From the NCBI GenBank assembly GCA_026710655.1, contig JAPOQN010000007.1, forward strand, positions 62,001-126,000: a stretch of 64,000 bases of DNA. The letters are read 5' to 3'. The notes under the pieces were generated by a model that was not told the origin of the DNA, searched no databases, and saw nothing but the letters and a program-made list of their open reading frames with translations. The translations under genes were made by a program, and so were the position numbers. This DNA is from Chloroflexota bacterium (GTDB lineage: Bacteria; Chloroflexota; Dehalococcoidia; Tepidiformales; Tepidiformaceae). This document shows, piece by piece, positions 46,490 to 54,770 of the stretch (the first letter of the stretch is position 1; each line of letters opens with the position of its first letter).

Positions 46490-47653
46490 GTGACTGCTGC
46501 CGAAATCCAGCGTGGCCTTGAAGGCGTCAACGTCGCCGCCACCAAGCTCTGCACCATTGATGGCCAGAAGGGCCAGCTCATCTACGCCGGCTACGACATC
46601 TACGATCTGGCCGAGCATGCTTCCTTCGAAGAGACCGCCTTCCTTCTCTGGAACCTCCAGCTTCCCACCCACCAGGAGCTTGAGGACCTCAAATCGCTCC
46701 TCATCACTGAGCGCCCGCTTTCCGACCTCAACCGCATCCTCATTGGCGAGCTCGCCGGCACCGCCCAGCCCATGCGCGGCCTGGAAATCTGCGTCACCGC
46801 CCTTGGCGCCCTCGATCCCCTCTCCAGCGATTTCTCCCAGGAGCAGCTGAAGCGCACCGCTGCCCGTCTCACCGCCCGCATGCCTACCGTCGTCGCCGCC
46901 TTCCACCGCCAGCGCCAGGGCCTCGACATCATCCCTCCGCGCGACGACCTCGGCCACGCCGCCAACTTCCTCTGGACGCTCACCGGCGAGGAGCCCAGCG
47001 ATCTCCAGACCCAGGTCTTCGATGTGGCCATGACCCTTCACGCCGAACACGAGATGAACGCCTCCACCTTCTCGTCCATCGTCACCGCCTCCACCATGAG
47101 CGACATGTACTCCGCCATCGCATCCGCCATCGGCACGCTCAAGGGCCCCCTCCACGGTGGCGCCAACAGCGCCGTCTTCGAGATGCTCGAGGCCATCGGC
47201 GACGAGTCCAACATCGAGAGCCACATCGAGGCCATGCTCGCCCGTGGCGAGCGCGTCATGGGCATCGGGCATCGCGTCTACAAGACCACCGACCCGCGCG
47301 CCATCATCCTCGAGAAACTCGGCGAGGAGCTCGCCGAGACCTCACCCGATCGCAAGTACTTCGACCTCTCCCGCAAGGTGCGCGACTACCTCGCCGAGCG
47401 CCTCAGCGGCCGCCCCCTCTACCCCAACGTCGACTTCTTCAGCGCCTCCGTCTACCGCATGCTGGGCATCCCCCACGACCTCTACACGCCCATCTTCGCC
47501 GTTGCCCGCATCGCCGGCTGGAGCGCCCACCTGCTCGAGCAGTACGCCGACAACCGGCTCGTGCGCCCCAACGCCGTCTACGCCGGGGAGAAACACCGCG
47601 TGTACGAACCGATCGAGTCCCGTGGCCAGGGCGAGAGGTCTACTCCTCGCTGA
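46490..47653 (+). CDS. gltA: Citrate synthase (type II-like)
   Basis: The 387-residue enzyme joins acetyl-CoA and oxaloacetate. GPLHGGANSAVFEML and GIGHRVYKTTDPRA contain two catalytic histidines, and NVDFFSASVYRMLG the catalytic aspartate. Length fits the short dimeric type of Gram-positive bacteria and Archaea; 2-methylcitrate synthase is the main alternative. Its 3' end overlaps that of the convergent flavin reductase gene by 14 bp. Confidence 0.92.
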   Translation: MTAAEIQRGLEGVNVAATKLCTIDGQKGQLIYAGYDIYDLAEHASFEETAFLLWNLQLPTHQELEDLKSLLITERPLSDLNRILIGELAGTAQPMRGLEICVTALGALDPLSSDFSQEQLKRTAARLTARMPTVVAAFHRQRQGLDIIPPRDDLGHAANFLWTLTGEEPSDLQTQVFDVAMTLHAEHEMNASTFSSIVTASTMSDMYSAIASAIGTLKGPLHGGANSAVFEMLEAIGDESNIESHIEAMLARGERVMGIGHRVYKTTDPRAIILEKLGEELAETSPDRKYFDLSRKVRDYLAERLSGRPLYPNVDFFSASVYRMLGIPHDLYTPIFAVARIAGWSAHLLEQYADNRLVRPNAVYAGEKHRVYEPIESRGQGERSTPR

Positions 47654-48329
47654 CCATCTCCTCGTAGCCCTCGTCGCCTTCCTGCTCGCGCAACTCTTCT
47701 TCTTGCGCTTCCATTTCCTCGCGCTCCTCGCGCTGCTCGGCGCTCTCCGCCATCAGGCCGCCCTGCGCGTCCACCTCGAACTCCGCCTCGCGCGAGTCGC
47801 GTACCTGCGCGTACCAGTTGCCTCCCAGGAACGTGAGCGGGCTGAAGTTCCGCTCCTCCAGCAGCCAGCGCTCCGCGTAGGCCTCCTCCAGCGCCTGTAC
47901 CGCCACCACCTCCCCCACGAAAAGGACGTGGTCACCTACGGGGATGACATCCCGCAGCCCGCATTCGATCCACGCCAGGCAGCCGTCCAGCAGCGGCGCG
48001 TCCACGCGCAGCGCCGTGAACGTGTCCAGCTTGCTGCCCTCGACCTTGTTTTCGTCGACTCCCGAGACGCTTCCGAAGTAGGCCGTCTCCCGCAGCAGCT
48101 CCGGCCCCGGGATGTTCAGGGCGAATTCCTCGCTGAAGCGGATCATGTCCGCTGTGTGCCGCACCGGGTGCAGCACGACGCCCACCATCGGCGGTGACAT
48201 CGAGATTGGCGCGGTCCAGGCGACGGGCGCGGCGTTCGCCTCGCTCCGCCAGCTCGCCGTGACGATGCTGACTGGCCCGGGATTCAGCAGTCTCCGGGCA
48301 TCCGTGGGATCGTAGAGGCGACGCCCCAC
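47640..48329 (-). CDS. Flavin reductase-like (FMN-binding split barrel) protein with acidic tail
   Basis: The 229-residue protein has the flavin reductase split barrel: RLLNPGPVSIVTASWRSEAN, then PISMSPPMVGVVLHP and FALNIPGPELLRETAYFGS. Family members reduce FMN for monooxygenases or bind flavin in other roles. The last 40 residues are almost only Glu, Gln and Arg (EQREEREEMEAQEEELREQE), a charged helix or coiled coil absent from typical members. GTG start with CCAGGAGC 7 bases upstream. The flavin-dependent oxygenase at 35.5 kb is a possible partner but is not linked. Confidence 0.88.
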   Translation of the reverse strand: MGRRLYDPTDARRLLNPGPVSIVTASWRSEANAAPVAWTAPISMSPPMVGVVLHPVRHTADMIRFSEEFALNIPGPELLRETAYFGSVSGVDENKVEGSKLDTFTALRVDAPLLDGCLAWIECGLRDVIPVGDHVLFVGEVVAVQALEEAYAERWLLEERNFSPLTFLGGNWYAQVRDSREAEFEVDAQGGLMAESAEQREEREEMEAQEEELREQEGDEGYEEMVSEE

Positions 48330-48382
48330 CGGGGTGCTCCTGGCTCAATCTTGGCGCCCGCTTCGTGCGGGGCCTGCCTATG

Positions 48383-48781
48383 TTAGCTCCCGCCGACCAT
48401 CTCCATCCCCTGCTCGCGCTCCTGCGCGTTCCGCCAGCGGATGAACTCCCAGTACTCCAGCAGCTCTTCGATGTCCTGCGGACGCTTCTCCAGCTCGTTC
48501 GCCAGGTTGGCGATGCGGCTGTCGCGCACGTACAGCACCACGTCGATGGCGCCCAGGAAATAGTGCAGGGGCCGGTTCAGGATGCGCGCCACGTTCAGCA
48601 GCATGTCGATGCCCACTGACCGCTGCCCGGCTTCATACAGGCTGATCGCGCTCTGCGTCGTATTCAGCAACTGCGCTAGCCGAACCTGGCTCAGGCCCGC
48701 GTCCTTGCGCGCCTGCCGGATGCGATTGCCCAGTACTGCCGAAGTTGGATCTTTGCCGTTCTCGTTCATTTTGCCCACCAT
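48383..48781 (-). CDS. XRE family transcriptional regulator
   Basis: The 132-residue protein has an N-terminal Cro/C1 helix-turn-helix (RIRQARKDAGLSQVRLAQLL, then TTQSAISLYEAGQRS) and a helical C-terminus (DIEELLEYWEFIRWRNAQ). Two starts are possible, MVGKM at 48781 and MNENG at 48769. A strong promoter with an imperfect palindrome stands upstream, which suggests self-regulation. A far longer upstream frame lies antisense to nothing useful and inside the phosphoesterase. Confidence 0.88.
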   Translation of the reverse strand: MVGKMNENGKDPTSAVLGNRIRQARKDAGLSQVRLAQLLNTTQSAISLYEAGQRSVGIDMLLNVARILNRPLHYFLGAIDVVLYVRDSRIANLANELEKRPQDIEELLEYWEFIRWRNAQEREQGMEMVGGS

Positions 48782-48844
48782 CACCCCCGGGCTGCGTTCG
48801 CCTCCCGGCTCATTCGCGCAGAGGGTTAGAGAAGATTGTGAAAT

Positions 48845-48873
48845 AGTGTACAAACGGATTTTAGTACCGTCAA
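48845..48873 (-). promoter_or_regulatory. Strong promoter and possible operator of the XRE gene
   Basis: TTGACG (48873-48868), 17 bases, TACACT (48850-48845) on the minus strand is the best promoter in the window. The -10 box lies in TTGTACACTATTTCACAA, whose ends TTGT and ACAA are inverted, a possible binding site for the regulator itself. The leader would be 55-70 bases. Confidence 0.65.
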
Positions 48874-48891
48874 TTCCTCGCGGGCCGCATC

Positions 48892-49620
48892 TCACCTTCC
48901 CACCGCCAGCCGCTCCGCCAGCGCCTGCGGAAGCCCCGCCGCCCTCATCCGCCGCTGCGTTTCCCCGATGTCGTACGCCACGCGATGGTGCGTCACCGTG
49001 CCCTCCCCGCTGTCCACCAGCGCGTACGAAGCGCGCGGATCGCCGTCCCGTGGCTGCCCTACGGACCCCGGATTCACGCATAGCGGCCCCTCCCCCAGCA
49101 CCGCCTCGCTCCCCTCGCCCGGTGTCTCCCCCTCCACGCCCCGCGCCCCCCGGCGCACCAGCAGCGGCACGTGCGTGTGCCCGACCGCGCTGTAGGCCGT
49201 TTCCAGCCGCTCGAAATGCCCCTCCGCCGCCTCCTCCGTGGTCAGGTACTCCCACAGCGGCTCCCGCAGCGTCCCGTGCGCGAGGCTCCACTCCCCCTTC
49301 ACCACAACCTCGGCCCGCCCCGCCAGGTAGGTTGCCGCCTCCGTTTCCAGGTGCGCCCGCGTCCAATCGGCGGCTGTGGCCGCCAGCGTGTTGAACCACT
49401 CCGTCCCCATGAGCCCCGTCGCCGCTGCGTCGTGATTCCCCAGCACCGAGACCGCCCCCACCTCCCGCAGCCGCGCCACCACCCCGTTCGGGTCGGGCCC
49501 GTACCCGACCGTGTCCCCGAGGTTCCAGACCGCCTCCACCCCGTGCCCCTCCGCATCCGCCAGCACCGCCTCCAGCGCCGCCAGGTTCGAATGGATGTCC
49601 GAGATGAGCGCGATTCGCAC
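48892..49620 (-). CDS. Metallophosphoesterase (YfcE/MJ0936-like)
   Basis: The 242-residue calcineurin-like phosphoesterase has all metal motifs: ALISDIHSN, NLGDTVGYGPDPN, LGNHDAAATG and VGHTHVPLL. Such proteins hydrolyse phosphodiesters; the natural substrate is unknown. The GTG giving VRIALISDIHSN is chosen: it has GGAGG 6 bases upstream and places the first metal motif at residue 4, as in the family. It is divergent from tsaE over 59 bp. Confidence 0.92.
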   Translation of the reverse strand: MRIALISDIHSNLAALEAVLADAEGHGVEAVWNLGDTVGYGPDPNGVVARLREVGAVSVLGNHDAAATGLMGTEWFNTLAATAADWTRAHLETEAATYLAGRAEVVVKGEWSLAHGTLREPLWEYLTTEEAAEGHFERLETAYSAVGHTHVPLLVRRGARGVEGETPGEGSEAVLGEGPLCVNPGSVGQPRDGDPRASYALVDSGEGTVTHHRVAYDIGETQRRMRAAGLPQALAERLAVGR

Positions 49621-49664
49621 GAGCGCCTCCTCGCTGGCCCGTGGGGCGCAGCCACGCCCCTCCC

Positions 49665-49670
49665 TATACT
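49665..49670 (+). promoter_or_regulatory. -10 box before tsaE
   Basis: TATACT matches 5 of 6 consensus bases and lies nine bases before the tsaE ATG at 49680. Leader absent or 1-3 bases. Confidence 0.45.
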
Positions 49671-49679
49671 GGACCAACC

Positions 49680-50150
49680 ATGACCGCCGCCGTCGAGACC
49701 GTCACCACGACCGCTGGCGAGGACGCCACCCGCGCCCTCGGCGAACGCCTCGGCGCGGCGCTCCGCGCCGGCGACGTCGTCCTCCTCAGCGGCGACCTCG
49801 GCAGCGGCAAGACGCGCCTCGCCCAGGGCATCGGGCGTGGCCTCGGCTGCCCCGGACCCGTCACCAGCCCCACCTTCGTCCTCGTCAACGAGCACGTTGG
49901 CCGCGAGCGCCTGTTCCACGCCGATCTCTACCGCATCGCTGGGGCCGACGACCTCTCCGAGCTGGGTCTCTGGGAAGAAGCCGAACGCGGCGTCCTCGTC
50001 GTCGAGTGGCCCGACCGCGCCGCCGGCCACCTGCCCGCCGCCACCCTCACCGTCGAGATCACAGTCGATGGCGCGGAGCAGCGCACCTTCCGCCTCCGCG
50101 CGGGCGACGACCGTGGCCGCGAGCTCCTTGCCGCCCTGGACTTCGCGTGA
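49680..50150 (+). CDS. tsaE: tRNA threonylcarbamoyladenosine ATPase TsaE
   Basis: The 156-residue P-loop protein has LSGDLGSGKTRLAQGIG (about residues 36-52), SPTFVLVNEH and FHADLYRI. It assists TsaB-TsaD in making t6A37 of tRNAs that read ANN codons. Its stop overlaps the tsaB GTG (GTGA). TsaD and TsaC are not in the window. Confidence 0.94.
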   Translation: MTAAVETVTTTAGEDATRALGERLGAALRAGDVVLLSGDLGSGKTRLAQGIGRGLGCPGPVTSPTFVLVNEHVGRERLFHADLYRIAGADDLSELGLWEEAERGVLVVEWPDRAAGHLPAATLTVEITVDGAEQRTFRLRAGDDRGRELLAALDFA

Positions 50151-50776
50151 GCGCCGTCCTCGCCATCGACACCGCCTCCCCCGCCTTCGCCCTCGCCCTC
50201 GGGGCCGCAACCGGCGAACCTCCCCGCCTCTTCGAGAGCGCCGACGATTTCAGCCACGCCTCCCTCCTCGCCGCCGTCGAGGAGCACCTGCGCGGTGTTC
50301 CCCTTGTCGCAGTCGTGGCCGTCTGCGGCCCCGGCAGCTACTCGGGGCTGCGCGCTGGGATCGCCACCGCCCAGGGACTCGCCCTCGCGCAGGCCTGCCC
50401 CCTCGCCGGCATCTCCACCCTCGAAGCGGTGGCGGCCGCCTGCCGGGACCTCCCCGCCCTCACCGCCGTCCACCCCGCTGGCCGCGGCGACCTCGCCGCC
50501 CAGGACTTTCGCGACCTCGCCCCCGCTGGCCCCATGCGTATCGTCGCCCCCGATGAGCTCGCCGGAGCCGTGCTCGCCGGCGAAGGGGCTGGCGCCCTCG
50601 GTGGTCGCGAGGTGCCGCCCCGCGAACGTGTCGCCGCCGCCCTTGCCCGCTACCGCGAGGGCGCCCTCGAATCCGTGTCCGAGCTGGCCCCCGTCTACCT
50701 GCGCGAGCCCAACATCACCGCTCCCCGCCGCCCCTTCGGCCCCGCTGGCGCGCAGGACCGTCTGCCAGCACGATAG
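50147..50776 (+). CDS. tsaB: tRNA threonylcarbamoyladenosine protein TsaB
   Basis: The 209-residue ASKHA-fold protein starts VLAIDTASPAFALAL and has CGPGSYSGLRAGIATAQGLALA, the typical TsaB stretch. It is the inactive partner that holds TsaD and TsaE. The GTG is set by the overlap with the tsaE stop; a longer frame upstream lies inside tsaE. The RimI acetyltransferase often fused or adjacent is absent. Confidence 0.93.
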   Translation: MSAVLAIDTASPAFALALGAATGEPPRLFESADDFSHASLLAAVEEHLRGVPLVAVVAVCGPGSYSGLRAGIATAQGLALAQACPLAGISTLEAVAAACRDLPALTAVHPAGRGDLAAQDFRDLAPAGPMRIVAPDELAGAVLAGEGAGALGGREVPPRERVAAALARYREGALESVSELAPVYLREPNITAPRRPFGPAGAQDRLPAR

Positions 50777-50780
50777 CGCC

Positions 50781-51242
50781 ATGGCAACTGAACGCACCCT
50801 CGTCCTCGTCAAGCCCGACGCGATGCAGCGCGGCCTCGCCGGAACCATCATCCAGCGCCTGGAGAACCGCGGCCTGCGCCTCACCGGCCTCAAGCTCATG
50901 CAGGTGGAGGAAGCCCTCGCCCGCCGGCACTACGCCGAGCACGAGGGCAAGCCCTTCTTCACCGGCCTCGTCGAGTACATCACCAGCAGCCCCATCGTCG
51001 CCGCCGTCTTCGAGGGCGACTCCGCCACCTCCGCCGTCCGCAACAGCGTCGGCGCCACCAACCCCTCCCAGGCCGCCGCCGGCACCATCCGCGGCGACTT
51101 CGGCCTCGAGGTGGGACGCAACCTCGTCCACGCCAGCGACAGCCCCGAGAGCGGCGAACGCGAGGTCGGCCTCTTCTTCACCGCCGACGAGTTGGTCGCC
51201 TGGAGCCGCGATACCGACCGCTGGATCTCCGAGGACGCCTGA
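50781..51242 (+). CDS. ndk: Nucleoside diphosphate kinase Ndk
   Basis: The 153-residue enzyme moves the gamma phosphate among nucleotides through a phosphohistidine in NLVHASDSPESGEREV. RTLVLVKPDAMQRG and AVRNSVGATNPSQA are family signatures. It starts 4 bp after tsaB and is probably in the same operon. Confidence 0.97.
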   Translation: MATERTLVLVKPDAMQRGLAGTIIQRLENRGLRLTGLKLMQVEEALARRHYAEHEGKPFFTGLVEYITSSPIVAAVFEGDSATSAVRNSVGATNPSQAAAGTIRGDFGLEVGRNLVHASDSPESGEREVGLFFTADELVAWSRDTDRWISEDA

Positions 51243-51267
51243 CCGCGAGCGAAACGCCGCCCTCTCG

Positions 51268-51273
51268 TATGCT
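51268..51273 (+). promoter_or_regulatory. Candidate -10 box of the cyclophilin gene
   Basis: TATGCT lies about 30 bases before the GTG at 51304, with CGGAGCA as ribosome site. No clear -35. Confidence 0.3.
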
Positions 51274-51303
51274 TGGCCCACCCCCACACCGATCGGAGCA
51301 CCC

Positions 51304-51807
51304 GTGAAGCAGTACGACGCGCCCCCAGCCCTCAGCATCGATGCCGCCAAGAGCTACACCGCCACCATCGAGACCTCGGCCGGCTCCATGGTCGCCGAGC
51401 TCTTTCCCGGCGACGCCCCCAACACCGTCAACAACTTCGTCTTCCTTGCCAACGACGGCTTCTACGACGAGGTCATCTTCCACCGCGTCATCAGCGGTTT
51501 CATGATCCAGGGCGGCGACCCGACAGGAACGGGACGTGGCGGTCCCGGCTATCGCTTCGACGACGAGCCCGTCACCCGCTCCTACGACCGTGGCACGCTC
51601 GCCATGGCCAACGCTGGCCCCAACACCAACGGCAGCCAGTTCTTCATCATGCACGCGGACTACCCGCTGCCGCCGAACTACACCATCTTCGGCAAGCTCA
51701 CCGCTGGTGAGGACGTCGTCGACGCAATCGCCGGCGCCCAGACGGGCGCCAATGACCGGCCCGCCGAGCCCGTCGCGATCAGTGGCATCACTATCGCTGA
51801 GAGCTAG
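51304..51807 (+). CDS. Cyclophilin-type peptidyl-prolyl isomerase
   Basis: The 167-residue single-domain cyclophilin has FHRVISGFMIQGGDPTGTG with the catalytic arginine, then GTLAMANAGPNTNGSQFFI. It catalyses proline isomerisation in protein folding. No signal peptide, so it acts in the cytoplasm. It overlaps the convergent MFS gene by 4 bp. Confidence 0.95.
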   Translation: MKQYDAPPALSIDAAKSYTATIETSAGSMVAELFPGDAPNTVNNFVFLANDGFYDEVIFHRVISGFMIQGGDPTGTGRGGPGYRFDDEPVTRSYDRGTLAMANAGPNTNGSQFFIMHADYPLPPNYTIFGKLTAGEDVVDAIAGAQTGANDRPAEPVAISGITIAES

Positions 51808-53051
51808 CCCTGGCCCTCCGTCGCTTTCGTCTCCGCTTCGTCGCCCGCTTCGTGTGGGTGAGTTGGCCGCGCATACCCGTAGACCAGCCCGTACCCGATT
51901 GTCAGGAGGGCCGTGAACCCGGCGACCATCGCCCCGGTCTGGAACGCCATTGGCGCGCCGTAGGCATCCACCACCCCTCCCCCGAGTGCCGGCCCGACCG
52001 CCAGCCCCAGCCCGCTCAGCGCCACCGACCACCCGATCAACGTGCCCCGGTACGACTCGGGCGCCAGGTCCATCATGGAGGCGTTCAGGGCCGGAACCTG
52101 CTGTACGTGCCCGCTGAAGATCACCGCCGTCGCAAACGCCGCCAGGAAGATGTTGACTGTCGCCGCCGCCGTGAGCGCTCCCGCGATGATCAAGAACTGG
52201 CCCAGCAGCAGCGGAAGCGTTCGCCCGATCCGGTCCGAGAGGTGCCCCGAGGGCACGTAGAGGATGCCGCCCGCCACCACCGCGGGGATCAGGAACACTG
52301 TCAGCTGTGCGAACGAGATATCGAGCACGTTGTCGCCGTAGGGCCGGATCGCCGGCACCAGCGAGCTGATCCCGATCGTGGCCGAGAGGATGAGCGCGCT
52401 CAGGAACACCAACCGCTTCGAGACCACGCTGCGCAACGGCGGGCGCTGTTCGTGTATCGCGCCCAGCTCCCGCCGGTAGGCGGGAACGCCCAGCTGGGCT
52501 GTGATCATCGCCCCCACCACCGCCACGATGCCGATGATGAAGAGGGAATTCGGCACCGTCTCCACCAGCAGCGCCCCCACGAGCGATCCCAGCCCGAATC
52601 CGAGCAGTTGCCCCACGTTCAGGAACCCCACCACCTTGCCCCGCTCCGTGGGTGGGTAGAGGTCCGCCCCGATCGCGTACGTGGCCGGCCAGATGAACGC
52701 CGTCGAGATGCCCAGCAGCGCTGAGAACCCGAGGTAGGCCCACTCCTGCTGGATCATCCCCATCAGGGCCAGCGCCGGGATCATCAACGCGAATCCAAGC
52801 AGCAGGGCGTACTTCCGCTCGATGCGGTCGCTGATCGCCCCCGCCGGCGTCTCCGAGAGGAATCGCGCGCCGCCGTACAGCGCCAGCAGGTAGCCCCCGA
52901 ATCCGTCGCTCGCGCCCAGGTTGTTCGGCACGAACTCCTGGAAGACCGCGAAGATCACGATCCCCAGCGCCACCTGCGCGCAGAAGATCGCGAACCCGAG
53001 GGCGTGGGGCGCCCCTGTCAGCCAGATGCGCAGGGCCAGCCATAGGCGCAT
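51804..53051 (-). CDS. MFS transporter
   Basis: The 415-residue membrane protein has about twelve hydrophobic segments, with the MFS loop between helices 2 and 3 seen as GAISDRIERKYALLLG and its second copy as GHLSDRIGRTLPLLLG. The substrate, probably exported, is unknown. The C-terminal tail is charged (EAGDEAETKATEGQG). The ATG lies six bases behind TAGAGT. Confidence 0.9.
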   Translation of the reverse strand: MRLWLALRIWLTGAPHALGFAIFCAQVALGIVIFAVFQEFVPNNLGASDGFGGYLLALYGGARFLSETPAGAISDRIERKYALLLGFALMIPALALMGMIQQEWAYLGFSALLGISTAFIWPATYAIGADLYPPTERGKVVGFLNVGQLLGFGLGSLVGALLVETVPNSLFIIGIVAVVGAMITAQLGVPAYRRELGAIHEQRPPLRSVVSKRLVFLSALILSATIGISSLVPAIRPYGDNVLDISFAQLTVFLIPAVVAGGILYVPSGHLSDRIGRTLPLLLGQFLIIAGALTAAATVNIFLAAFATAVIFSGHVQQVPALNASMMDLAPESYRGTLIGWSVALSGLGLAVGPALGGGVVDAYGAPMAFQTGAMVAGFTALLTIGYGLVYGYARPTHPHEAGDEAETKATEGQG

Positions 53052-53057
53052 TGCGCG

Positions 53058-53063
53058 ACTCTA
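53058..53063 (-). promoter_or_regulatory. -10 box 6 bases before the MFS gene
   Basis: TAGAGT on the minus strand is followed by CGCGCA and the ATG at 53051, the same spacing as the plus-strand leaderless candidates. Confidence 0.45.
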
Positions 53064-53127
53064 ACCGCGCTCGCTCCTGTGAGCCCCCGCCCCCTGCCGA
53101 TCGCTGGTCCGTTGTCTCCGCCCCGCC

Positions 53128-53133
53128 TATTCT
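53128..53133 (+). promoter_or_regulatory. -10 box before the SirB1-like gene
   Basis: TATTCT is followed by nine bases and the GTG at 53143. Confidence 0.4.
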
Positions 53134-53142
53134 GGGCCAACG

Positions 53143-53976
53143 GTGGAAAACACCCCCGAAAGCGATTTTGCCCAGGCGATCGCTGGCCACGACCACGAGG
53201 TCGACCTCTTCGGCGGGGCCGTCGCCATCGCCCGCCTCGGACGTGATGACGTGGATTCCCACGCCCTCGCCCGCGAGCTTGACCTCATCGCCGAAGCCGT
53301 TCGCGGGCGCGCCCCCGACCGTCCCGCCCCTGAGTCCCTGGCCGGCGCCGTCACCGCTGAGCTCTTCGAGAACCGCGGCTTCGGCGGCAACCGCGAGCAC
53401 TACACCGATCCCGAAAACAGCTACATCGATCGCGTCATCGAGCGCCGCCTCGGCATCCCCATCACCCTCTCCCTCGTCTACATGGAGGTCGCCCAGCGCG
53501 TCGGCCTCCAGTGCGACGGCATCGGCTTCCCGGGGCATTTCCTCGTGCGGTGCGGTGGCGACGATGGCTTCTTCCTCGACCCCTTCAACGGGGGCGAGCA
53601 ACTCACCCGTGAGGACCTACTCGCGCGCCTCGACGGCAGCGCCTCGAACTTCCCCAGCATCGACTCCCTCCTCGCCGCGGTCACCCGCCGGCAGATCCTG
53701 CAGCGCATGCTCGTCAACCTCTGCGTGGCCTACCAGGGCACGGGCGATGCCCTCCGCTGGATTGCCGCCCTCGGCTTCCGTCTTCGCCTCGAGCCCTGGA
53801 ACGCCGCCCTCCATCTTGAGCGCGGCCTCCTCCACTACCAGCAGGGCGAGGAGTCGCTTGCCTTGGCTGATCTCGAACGGTACGTTGGCAGCGGTGAACC
53901 GGACTTAAGCCCTCGGGCGCTACGCGTACTCGACGACCTCCGATTGCGGCTTGGACAGGAAAGGGGAGATCCGTGA
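53143..53976 (+). CDS. SirB1-like transglutaminase-fold protein with TPR
   Basis: The 277-residue protein has the SirB1/transglutaminase-like core RRLGIPITLSLVYMEVAQRV, GFPGHFLVRC and FFLDPFNGGEQLTRE, followed by a TPR-like helical region (WNAALHLERGLLHYQQGEE). SirB1-type proteins are common in bacteria, but their activity is not defined. GTG start; the stop overlaps the GTG of the Crp gene by 4 bp. Confidence 0.85.
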   Translation: MENTPESDFAQAIAGHDHEVDLFGGAVAIARLGRDDVDSHALARELDLIAEAVRGRAPDRPAPESLAGAVTAELFENRGFGGNREHYTDPENSYIDRVIERRLGIPITLSLVYMEVAQRVGLQCDGIGFPGHFLVRCGGDDGFFLDPFNGGEQLTREDLLARLDGSASNFPSIDSLLAAVTRRQILQRMLVNLCVAYQGTGDALRWIAALGFRLRLEPWNAALHLERGLLHYQQGEESLALADLERYVGSGEPDLSPRALRVLDDLRLRLGQERGDP

Positions 53977-54770
53977 CGAGCGCTCTACCCTGCGCCCCGT
54001 CCGGCGGCGGCAAGCCGCCCCTCCGCCGCCAGATCCAGGTCGATACCTACCTGCGTATCGCCCGCTCGCTGCGCCGCCTTTCCAAGCTCATGAACGTCCT
54101 CACCGATGCGGAGCTGGATCGGCTCATCCCGCTCCTCAGTGAGCGCCGCTTCGATGCTCGCCAGCTCCTCTTCTCCGCCGGCGAGGTTCCCGAACGCGTC
54201 TTCCTGCTGCTCAAGGGACGGGTCAAGCTCTACCACATCTCCAGCAACGGCAAGGAGGTCATCATCGACATCGCCGCCAAGGGCGACCTTGTTGGCGACA
54301 TGGCCATCCTTGAAGGCGAGGACCACACCGTCTACGCCCGCGCCCTAGACGACACCGTCGTTGTCACCATCTGCTGGGAAGACTTCTTCCACCTCGTGCA
54401 GCACTCCCCCGGGCTCGCCTTCACCATGGCCGAGATCATGGCCCGCCGGCTCAGCGGCGTGCAGCGCACCCTCATGAACCTCGTTTCCAAGCCTGTCTCC
54501 GGGCGCCTCGCCGACGCCCTCCTCGATCGCGTCGATGGCGAGGATGTTCGCCTCGGCCTCACCCACGAGGAGCTCGGCCAGACCATCGGCACCAGCCGCG
54601 AGACCGTCACTGCCCTCCTCAGCCGCTTCGTCACCCTCGGCGCCATCGAGTCCACCTCGGACGGCTACCGTCTCGTCAACGAGGAGTTGCTGCGCGAGAT
54701 ATCCAGCGGCGCGGTCACCGTCTCGCCCCGCCATCCCGCCCGGGGGCAGCCGACCGCACCGAAGTCTTGA
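53973..54770 (+). CDS. Crp/Fnr family transcriptional regulator
   Basis: The 265-residue protein has a cyclic-nucleotide-binding type beta-barrel (RVFLLLKGRVKLYHISSNGK, GDLVGDMAILEGEDHTVYA) and a winged HTH (RLGLTHEELGQTIGTSRETVTALLSRF). No cluster of cysteines for an oxygen-sensing iron-sulfur centre is present, so it is not a classical Fnr. Effector and targets are unknown. It is coupled to genes on both sides. Confidence 0.9.
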   Translation: MTSALPCAPSGGGKPPLRRQIQVDTYLRIARSLRRLSKLMNVLTDAELDRLIPLLSERRFDARQLLFSAGEVPERVFLLLKGRVKLYHISSNGKEVIIDIAAKGDLVGDMAILEGEDHTVYARALDDTVVVTICWEDFFHLVQHSPGLAFTMAEIMARRLSGVQRTLMNLVSKPVSGRLADALLDRVDGEDVRLGLTHEELGQTIGTSRETVTALLSRFVTLGAIESTSDGYRLVNEELLREISSGAVTVSPRHPARGQPTAPKS

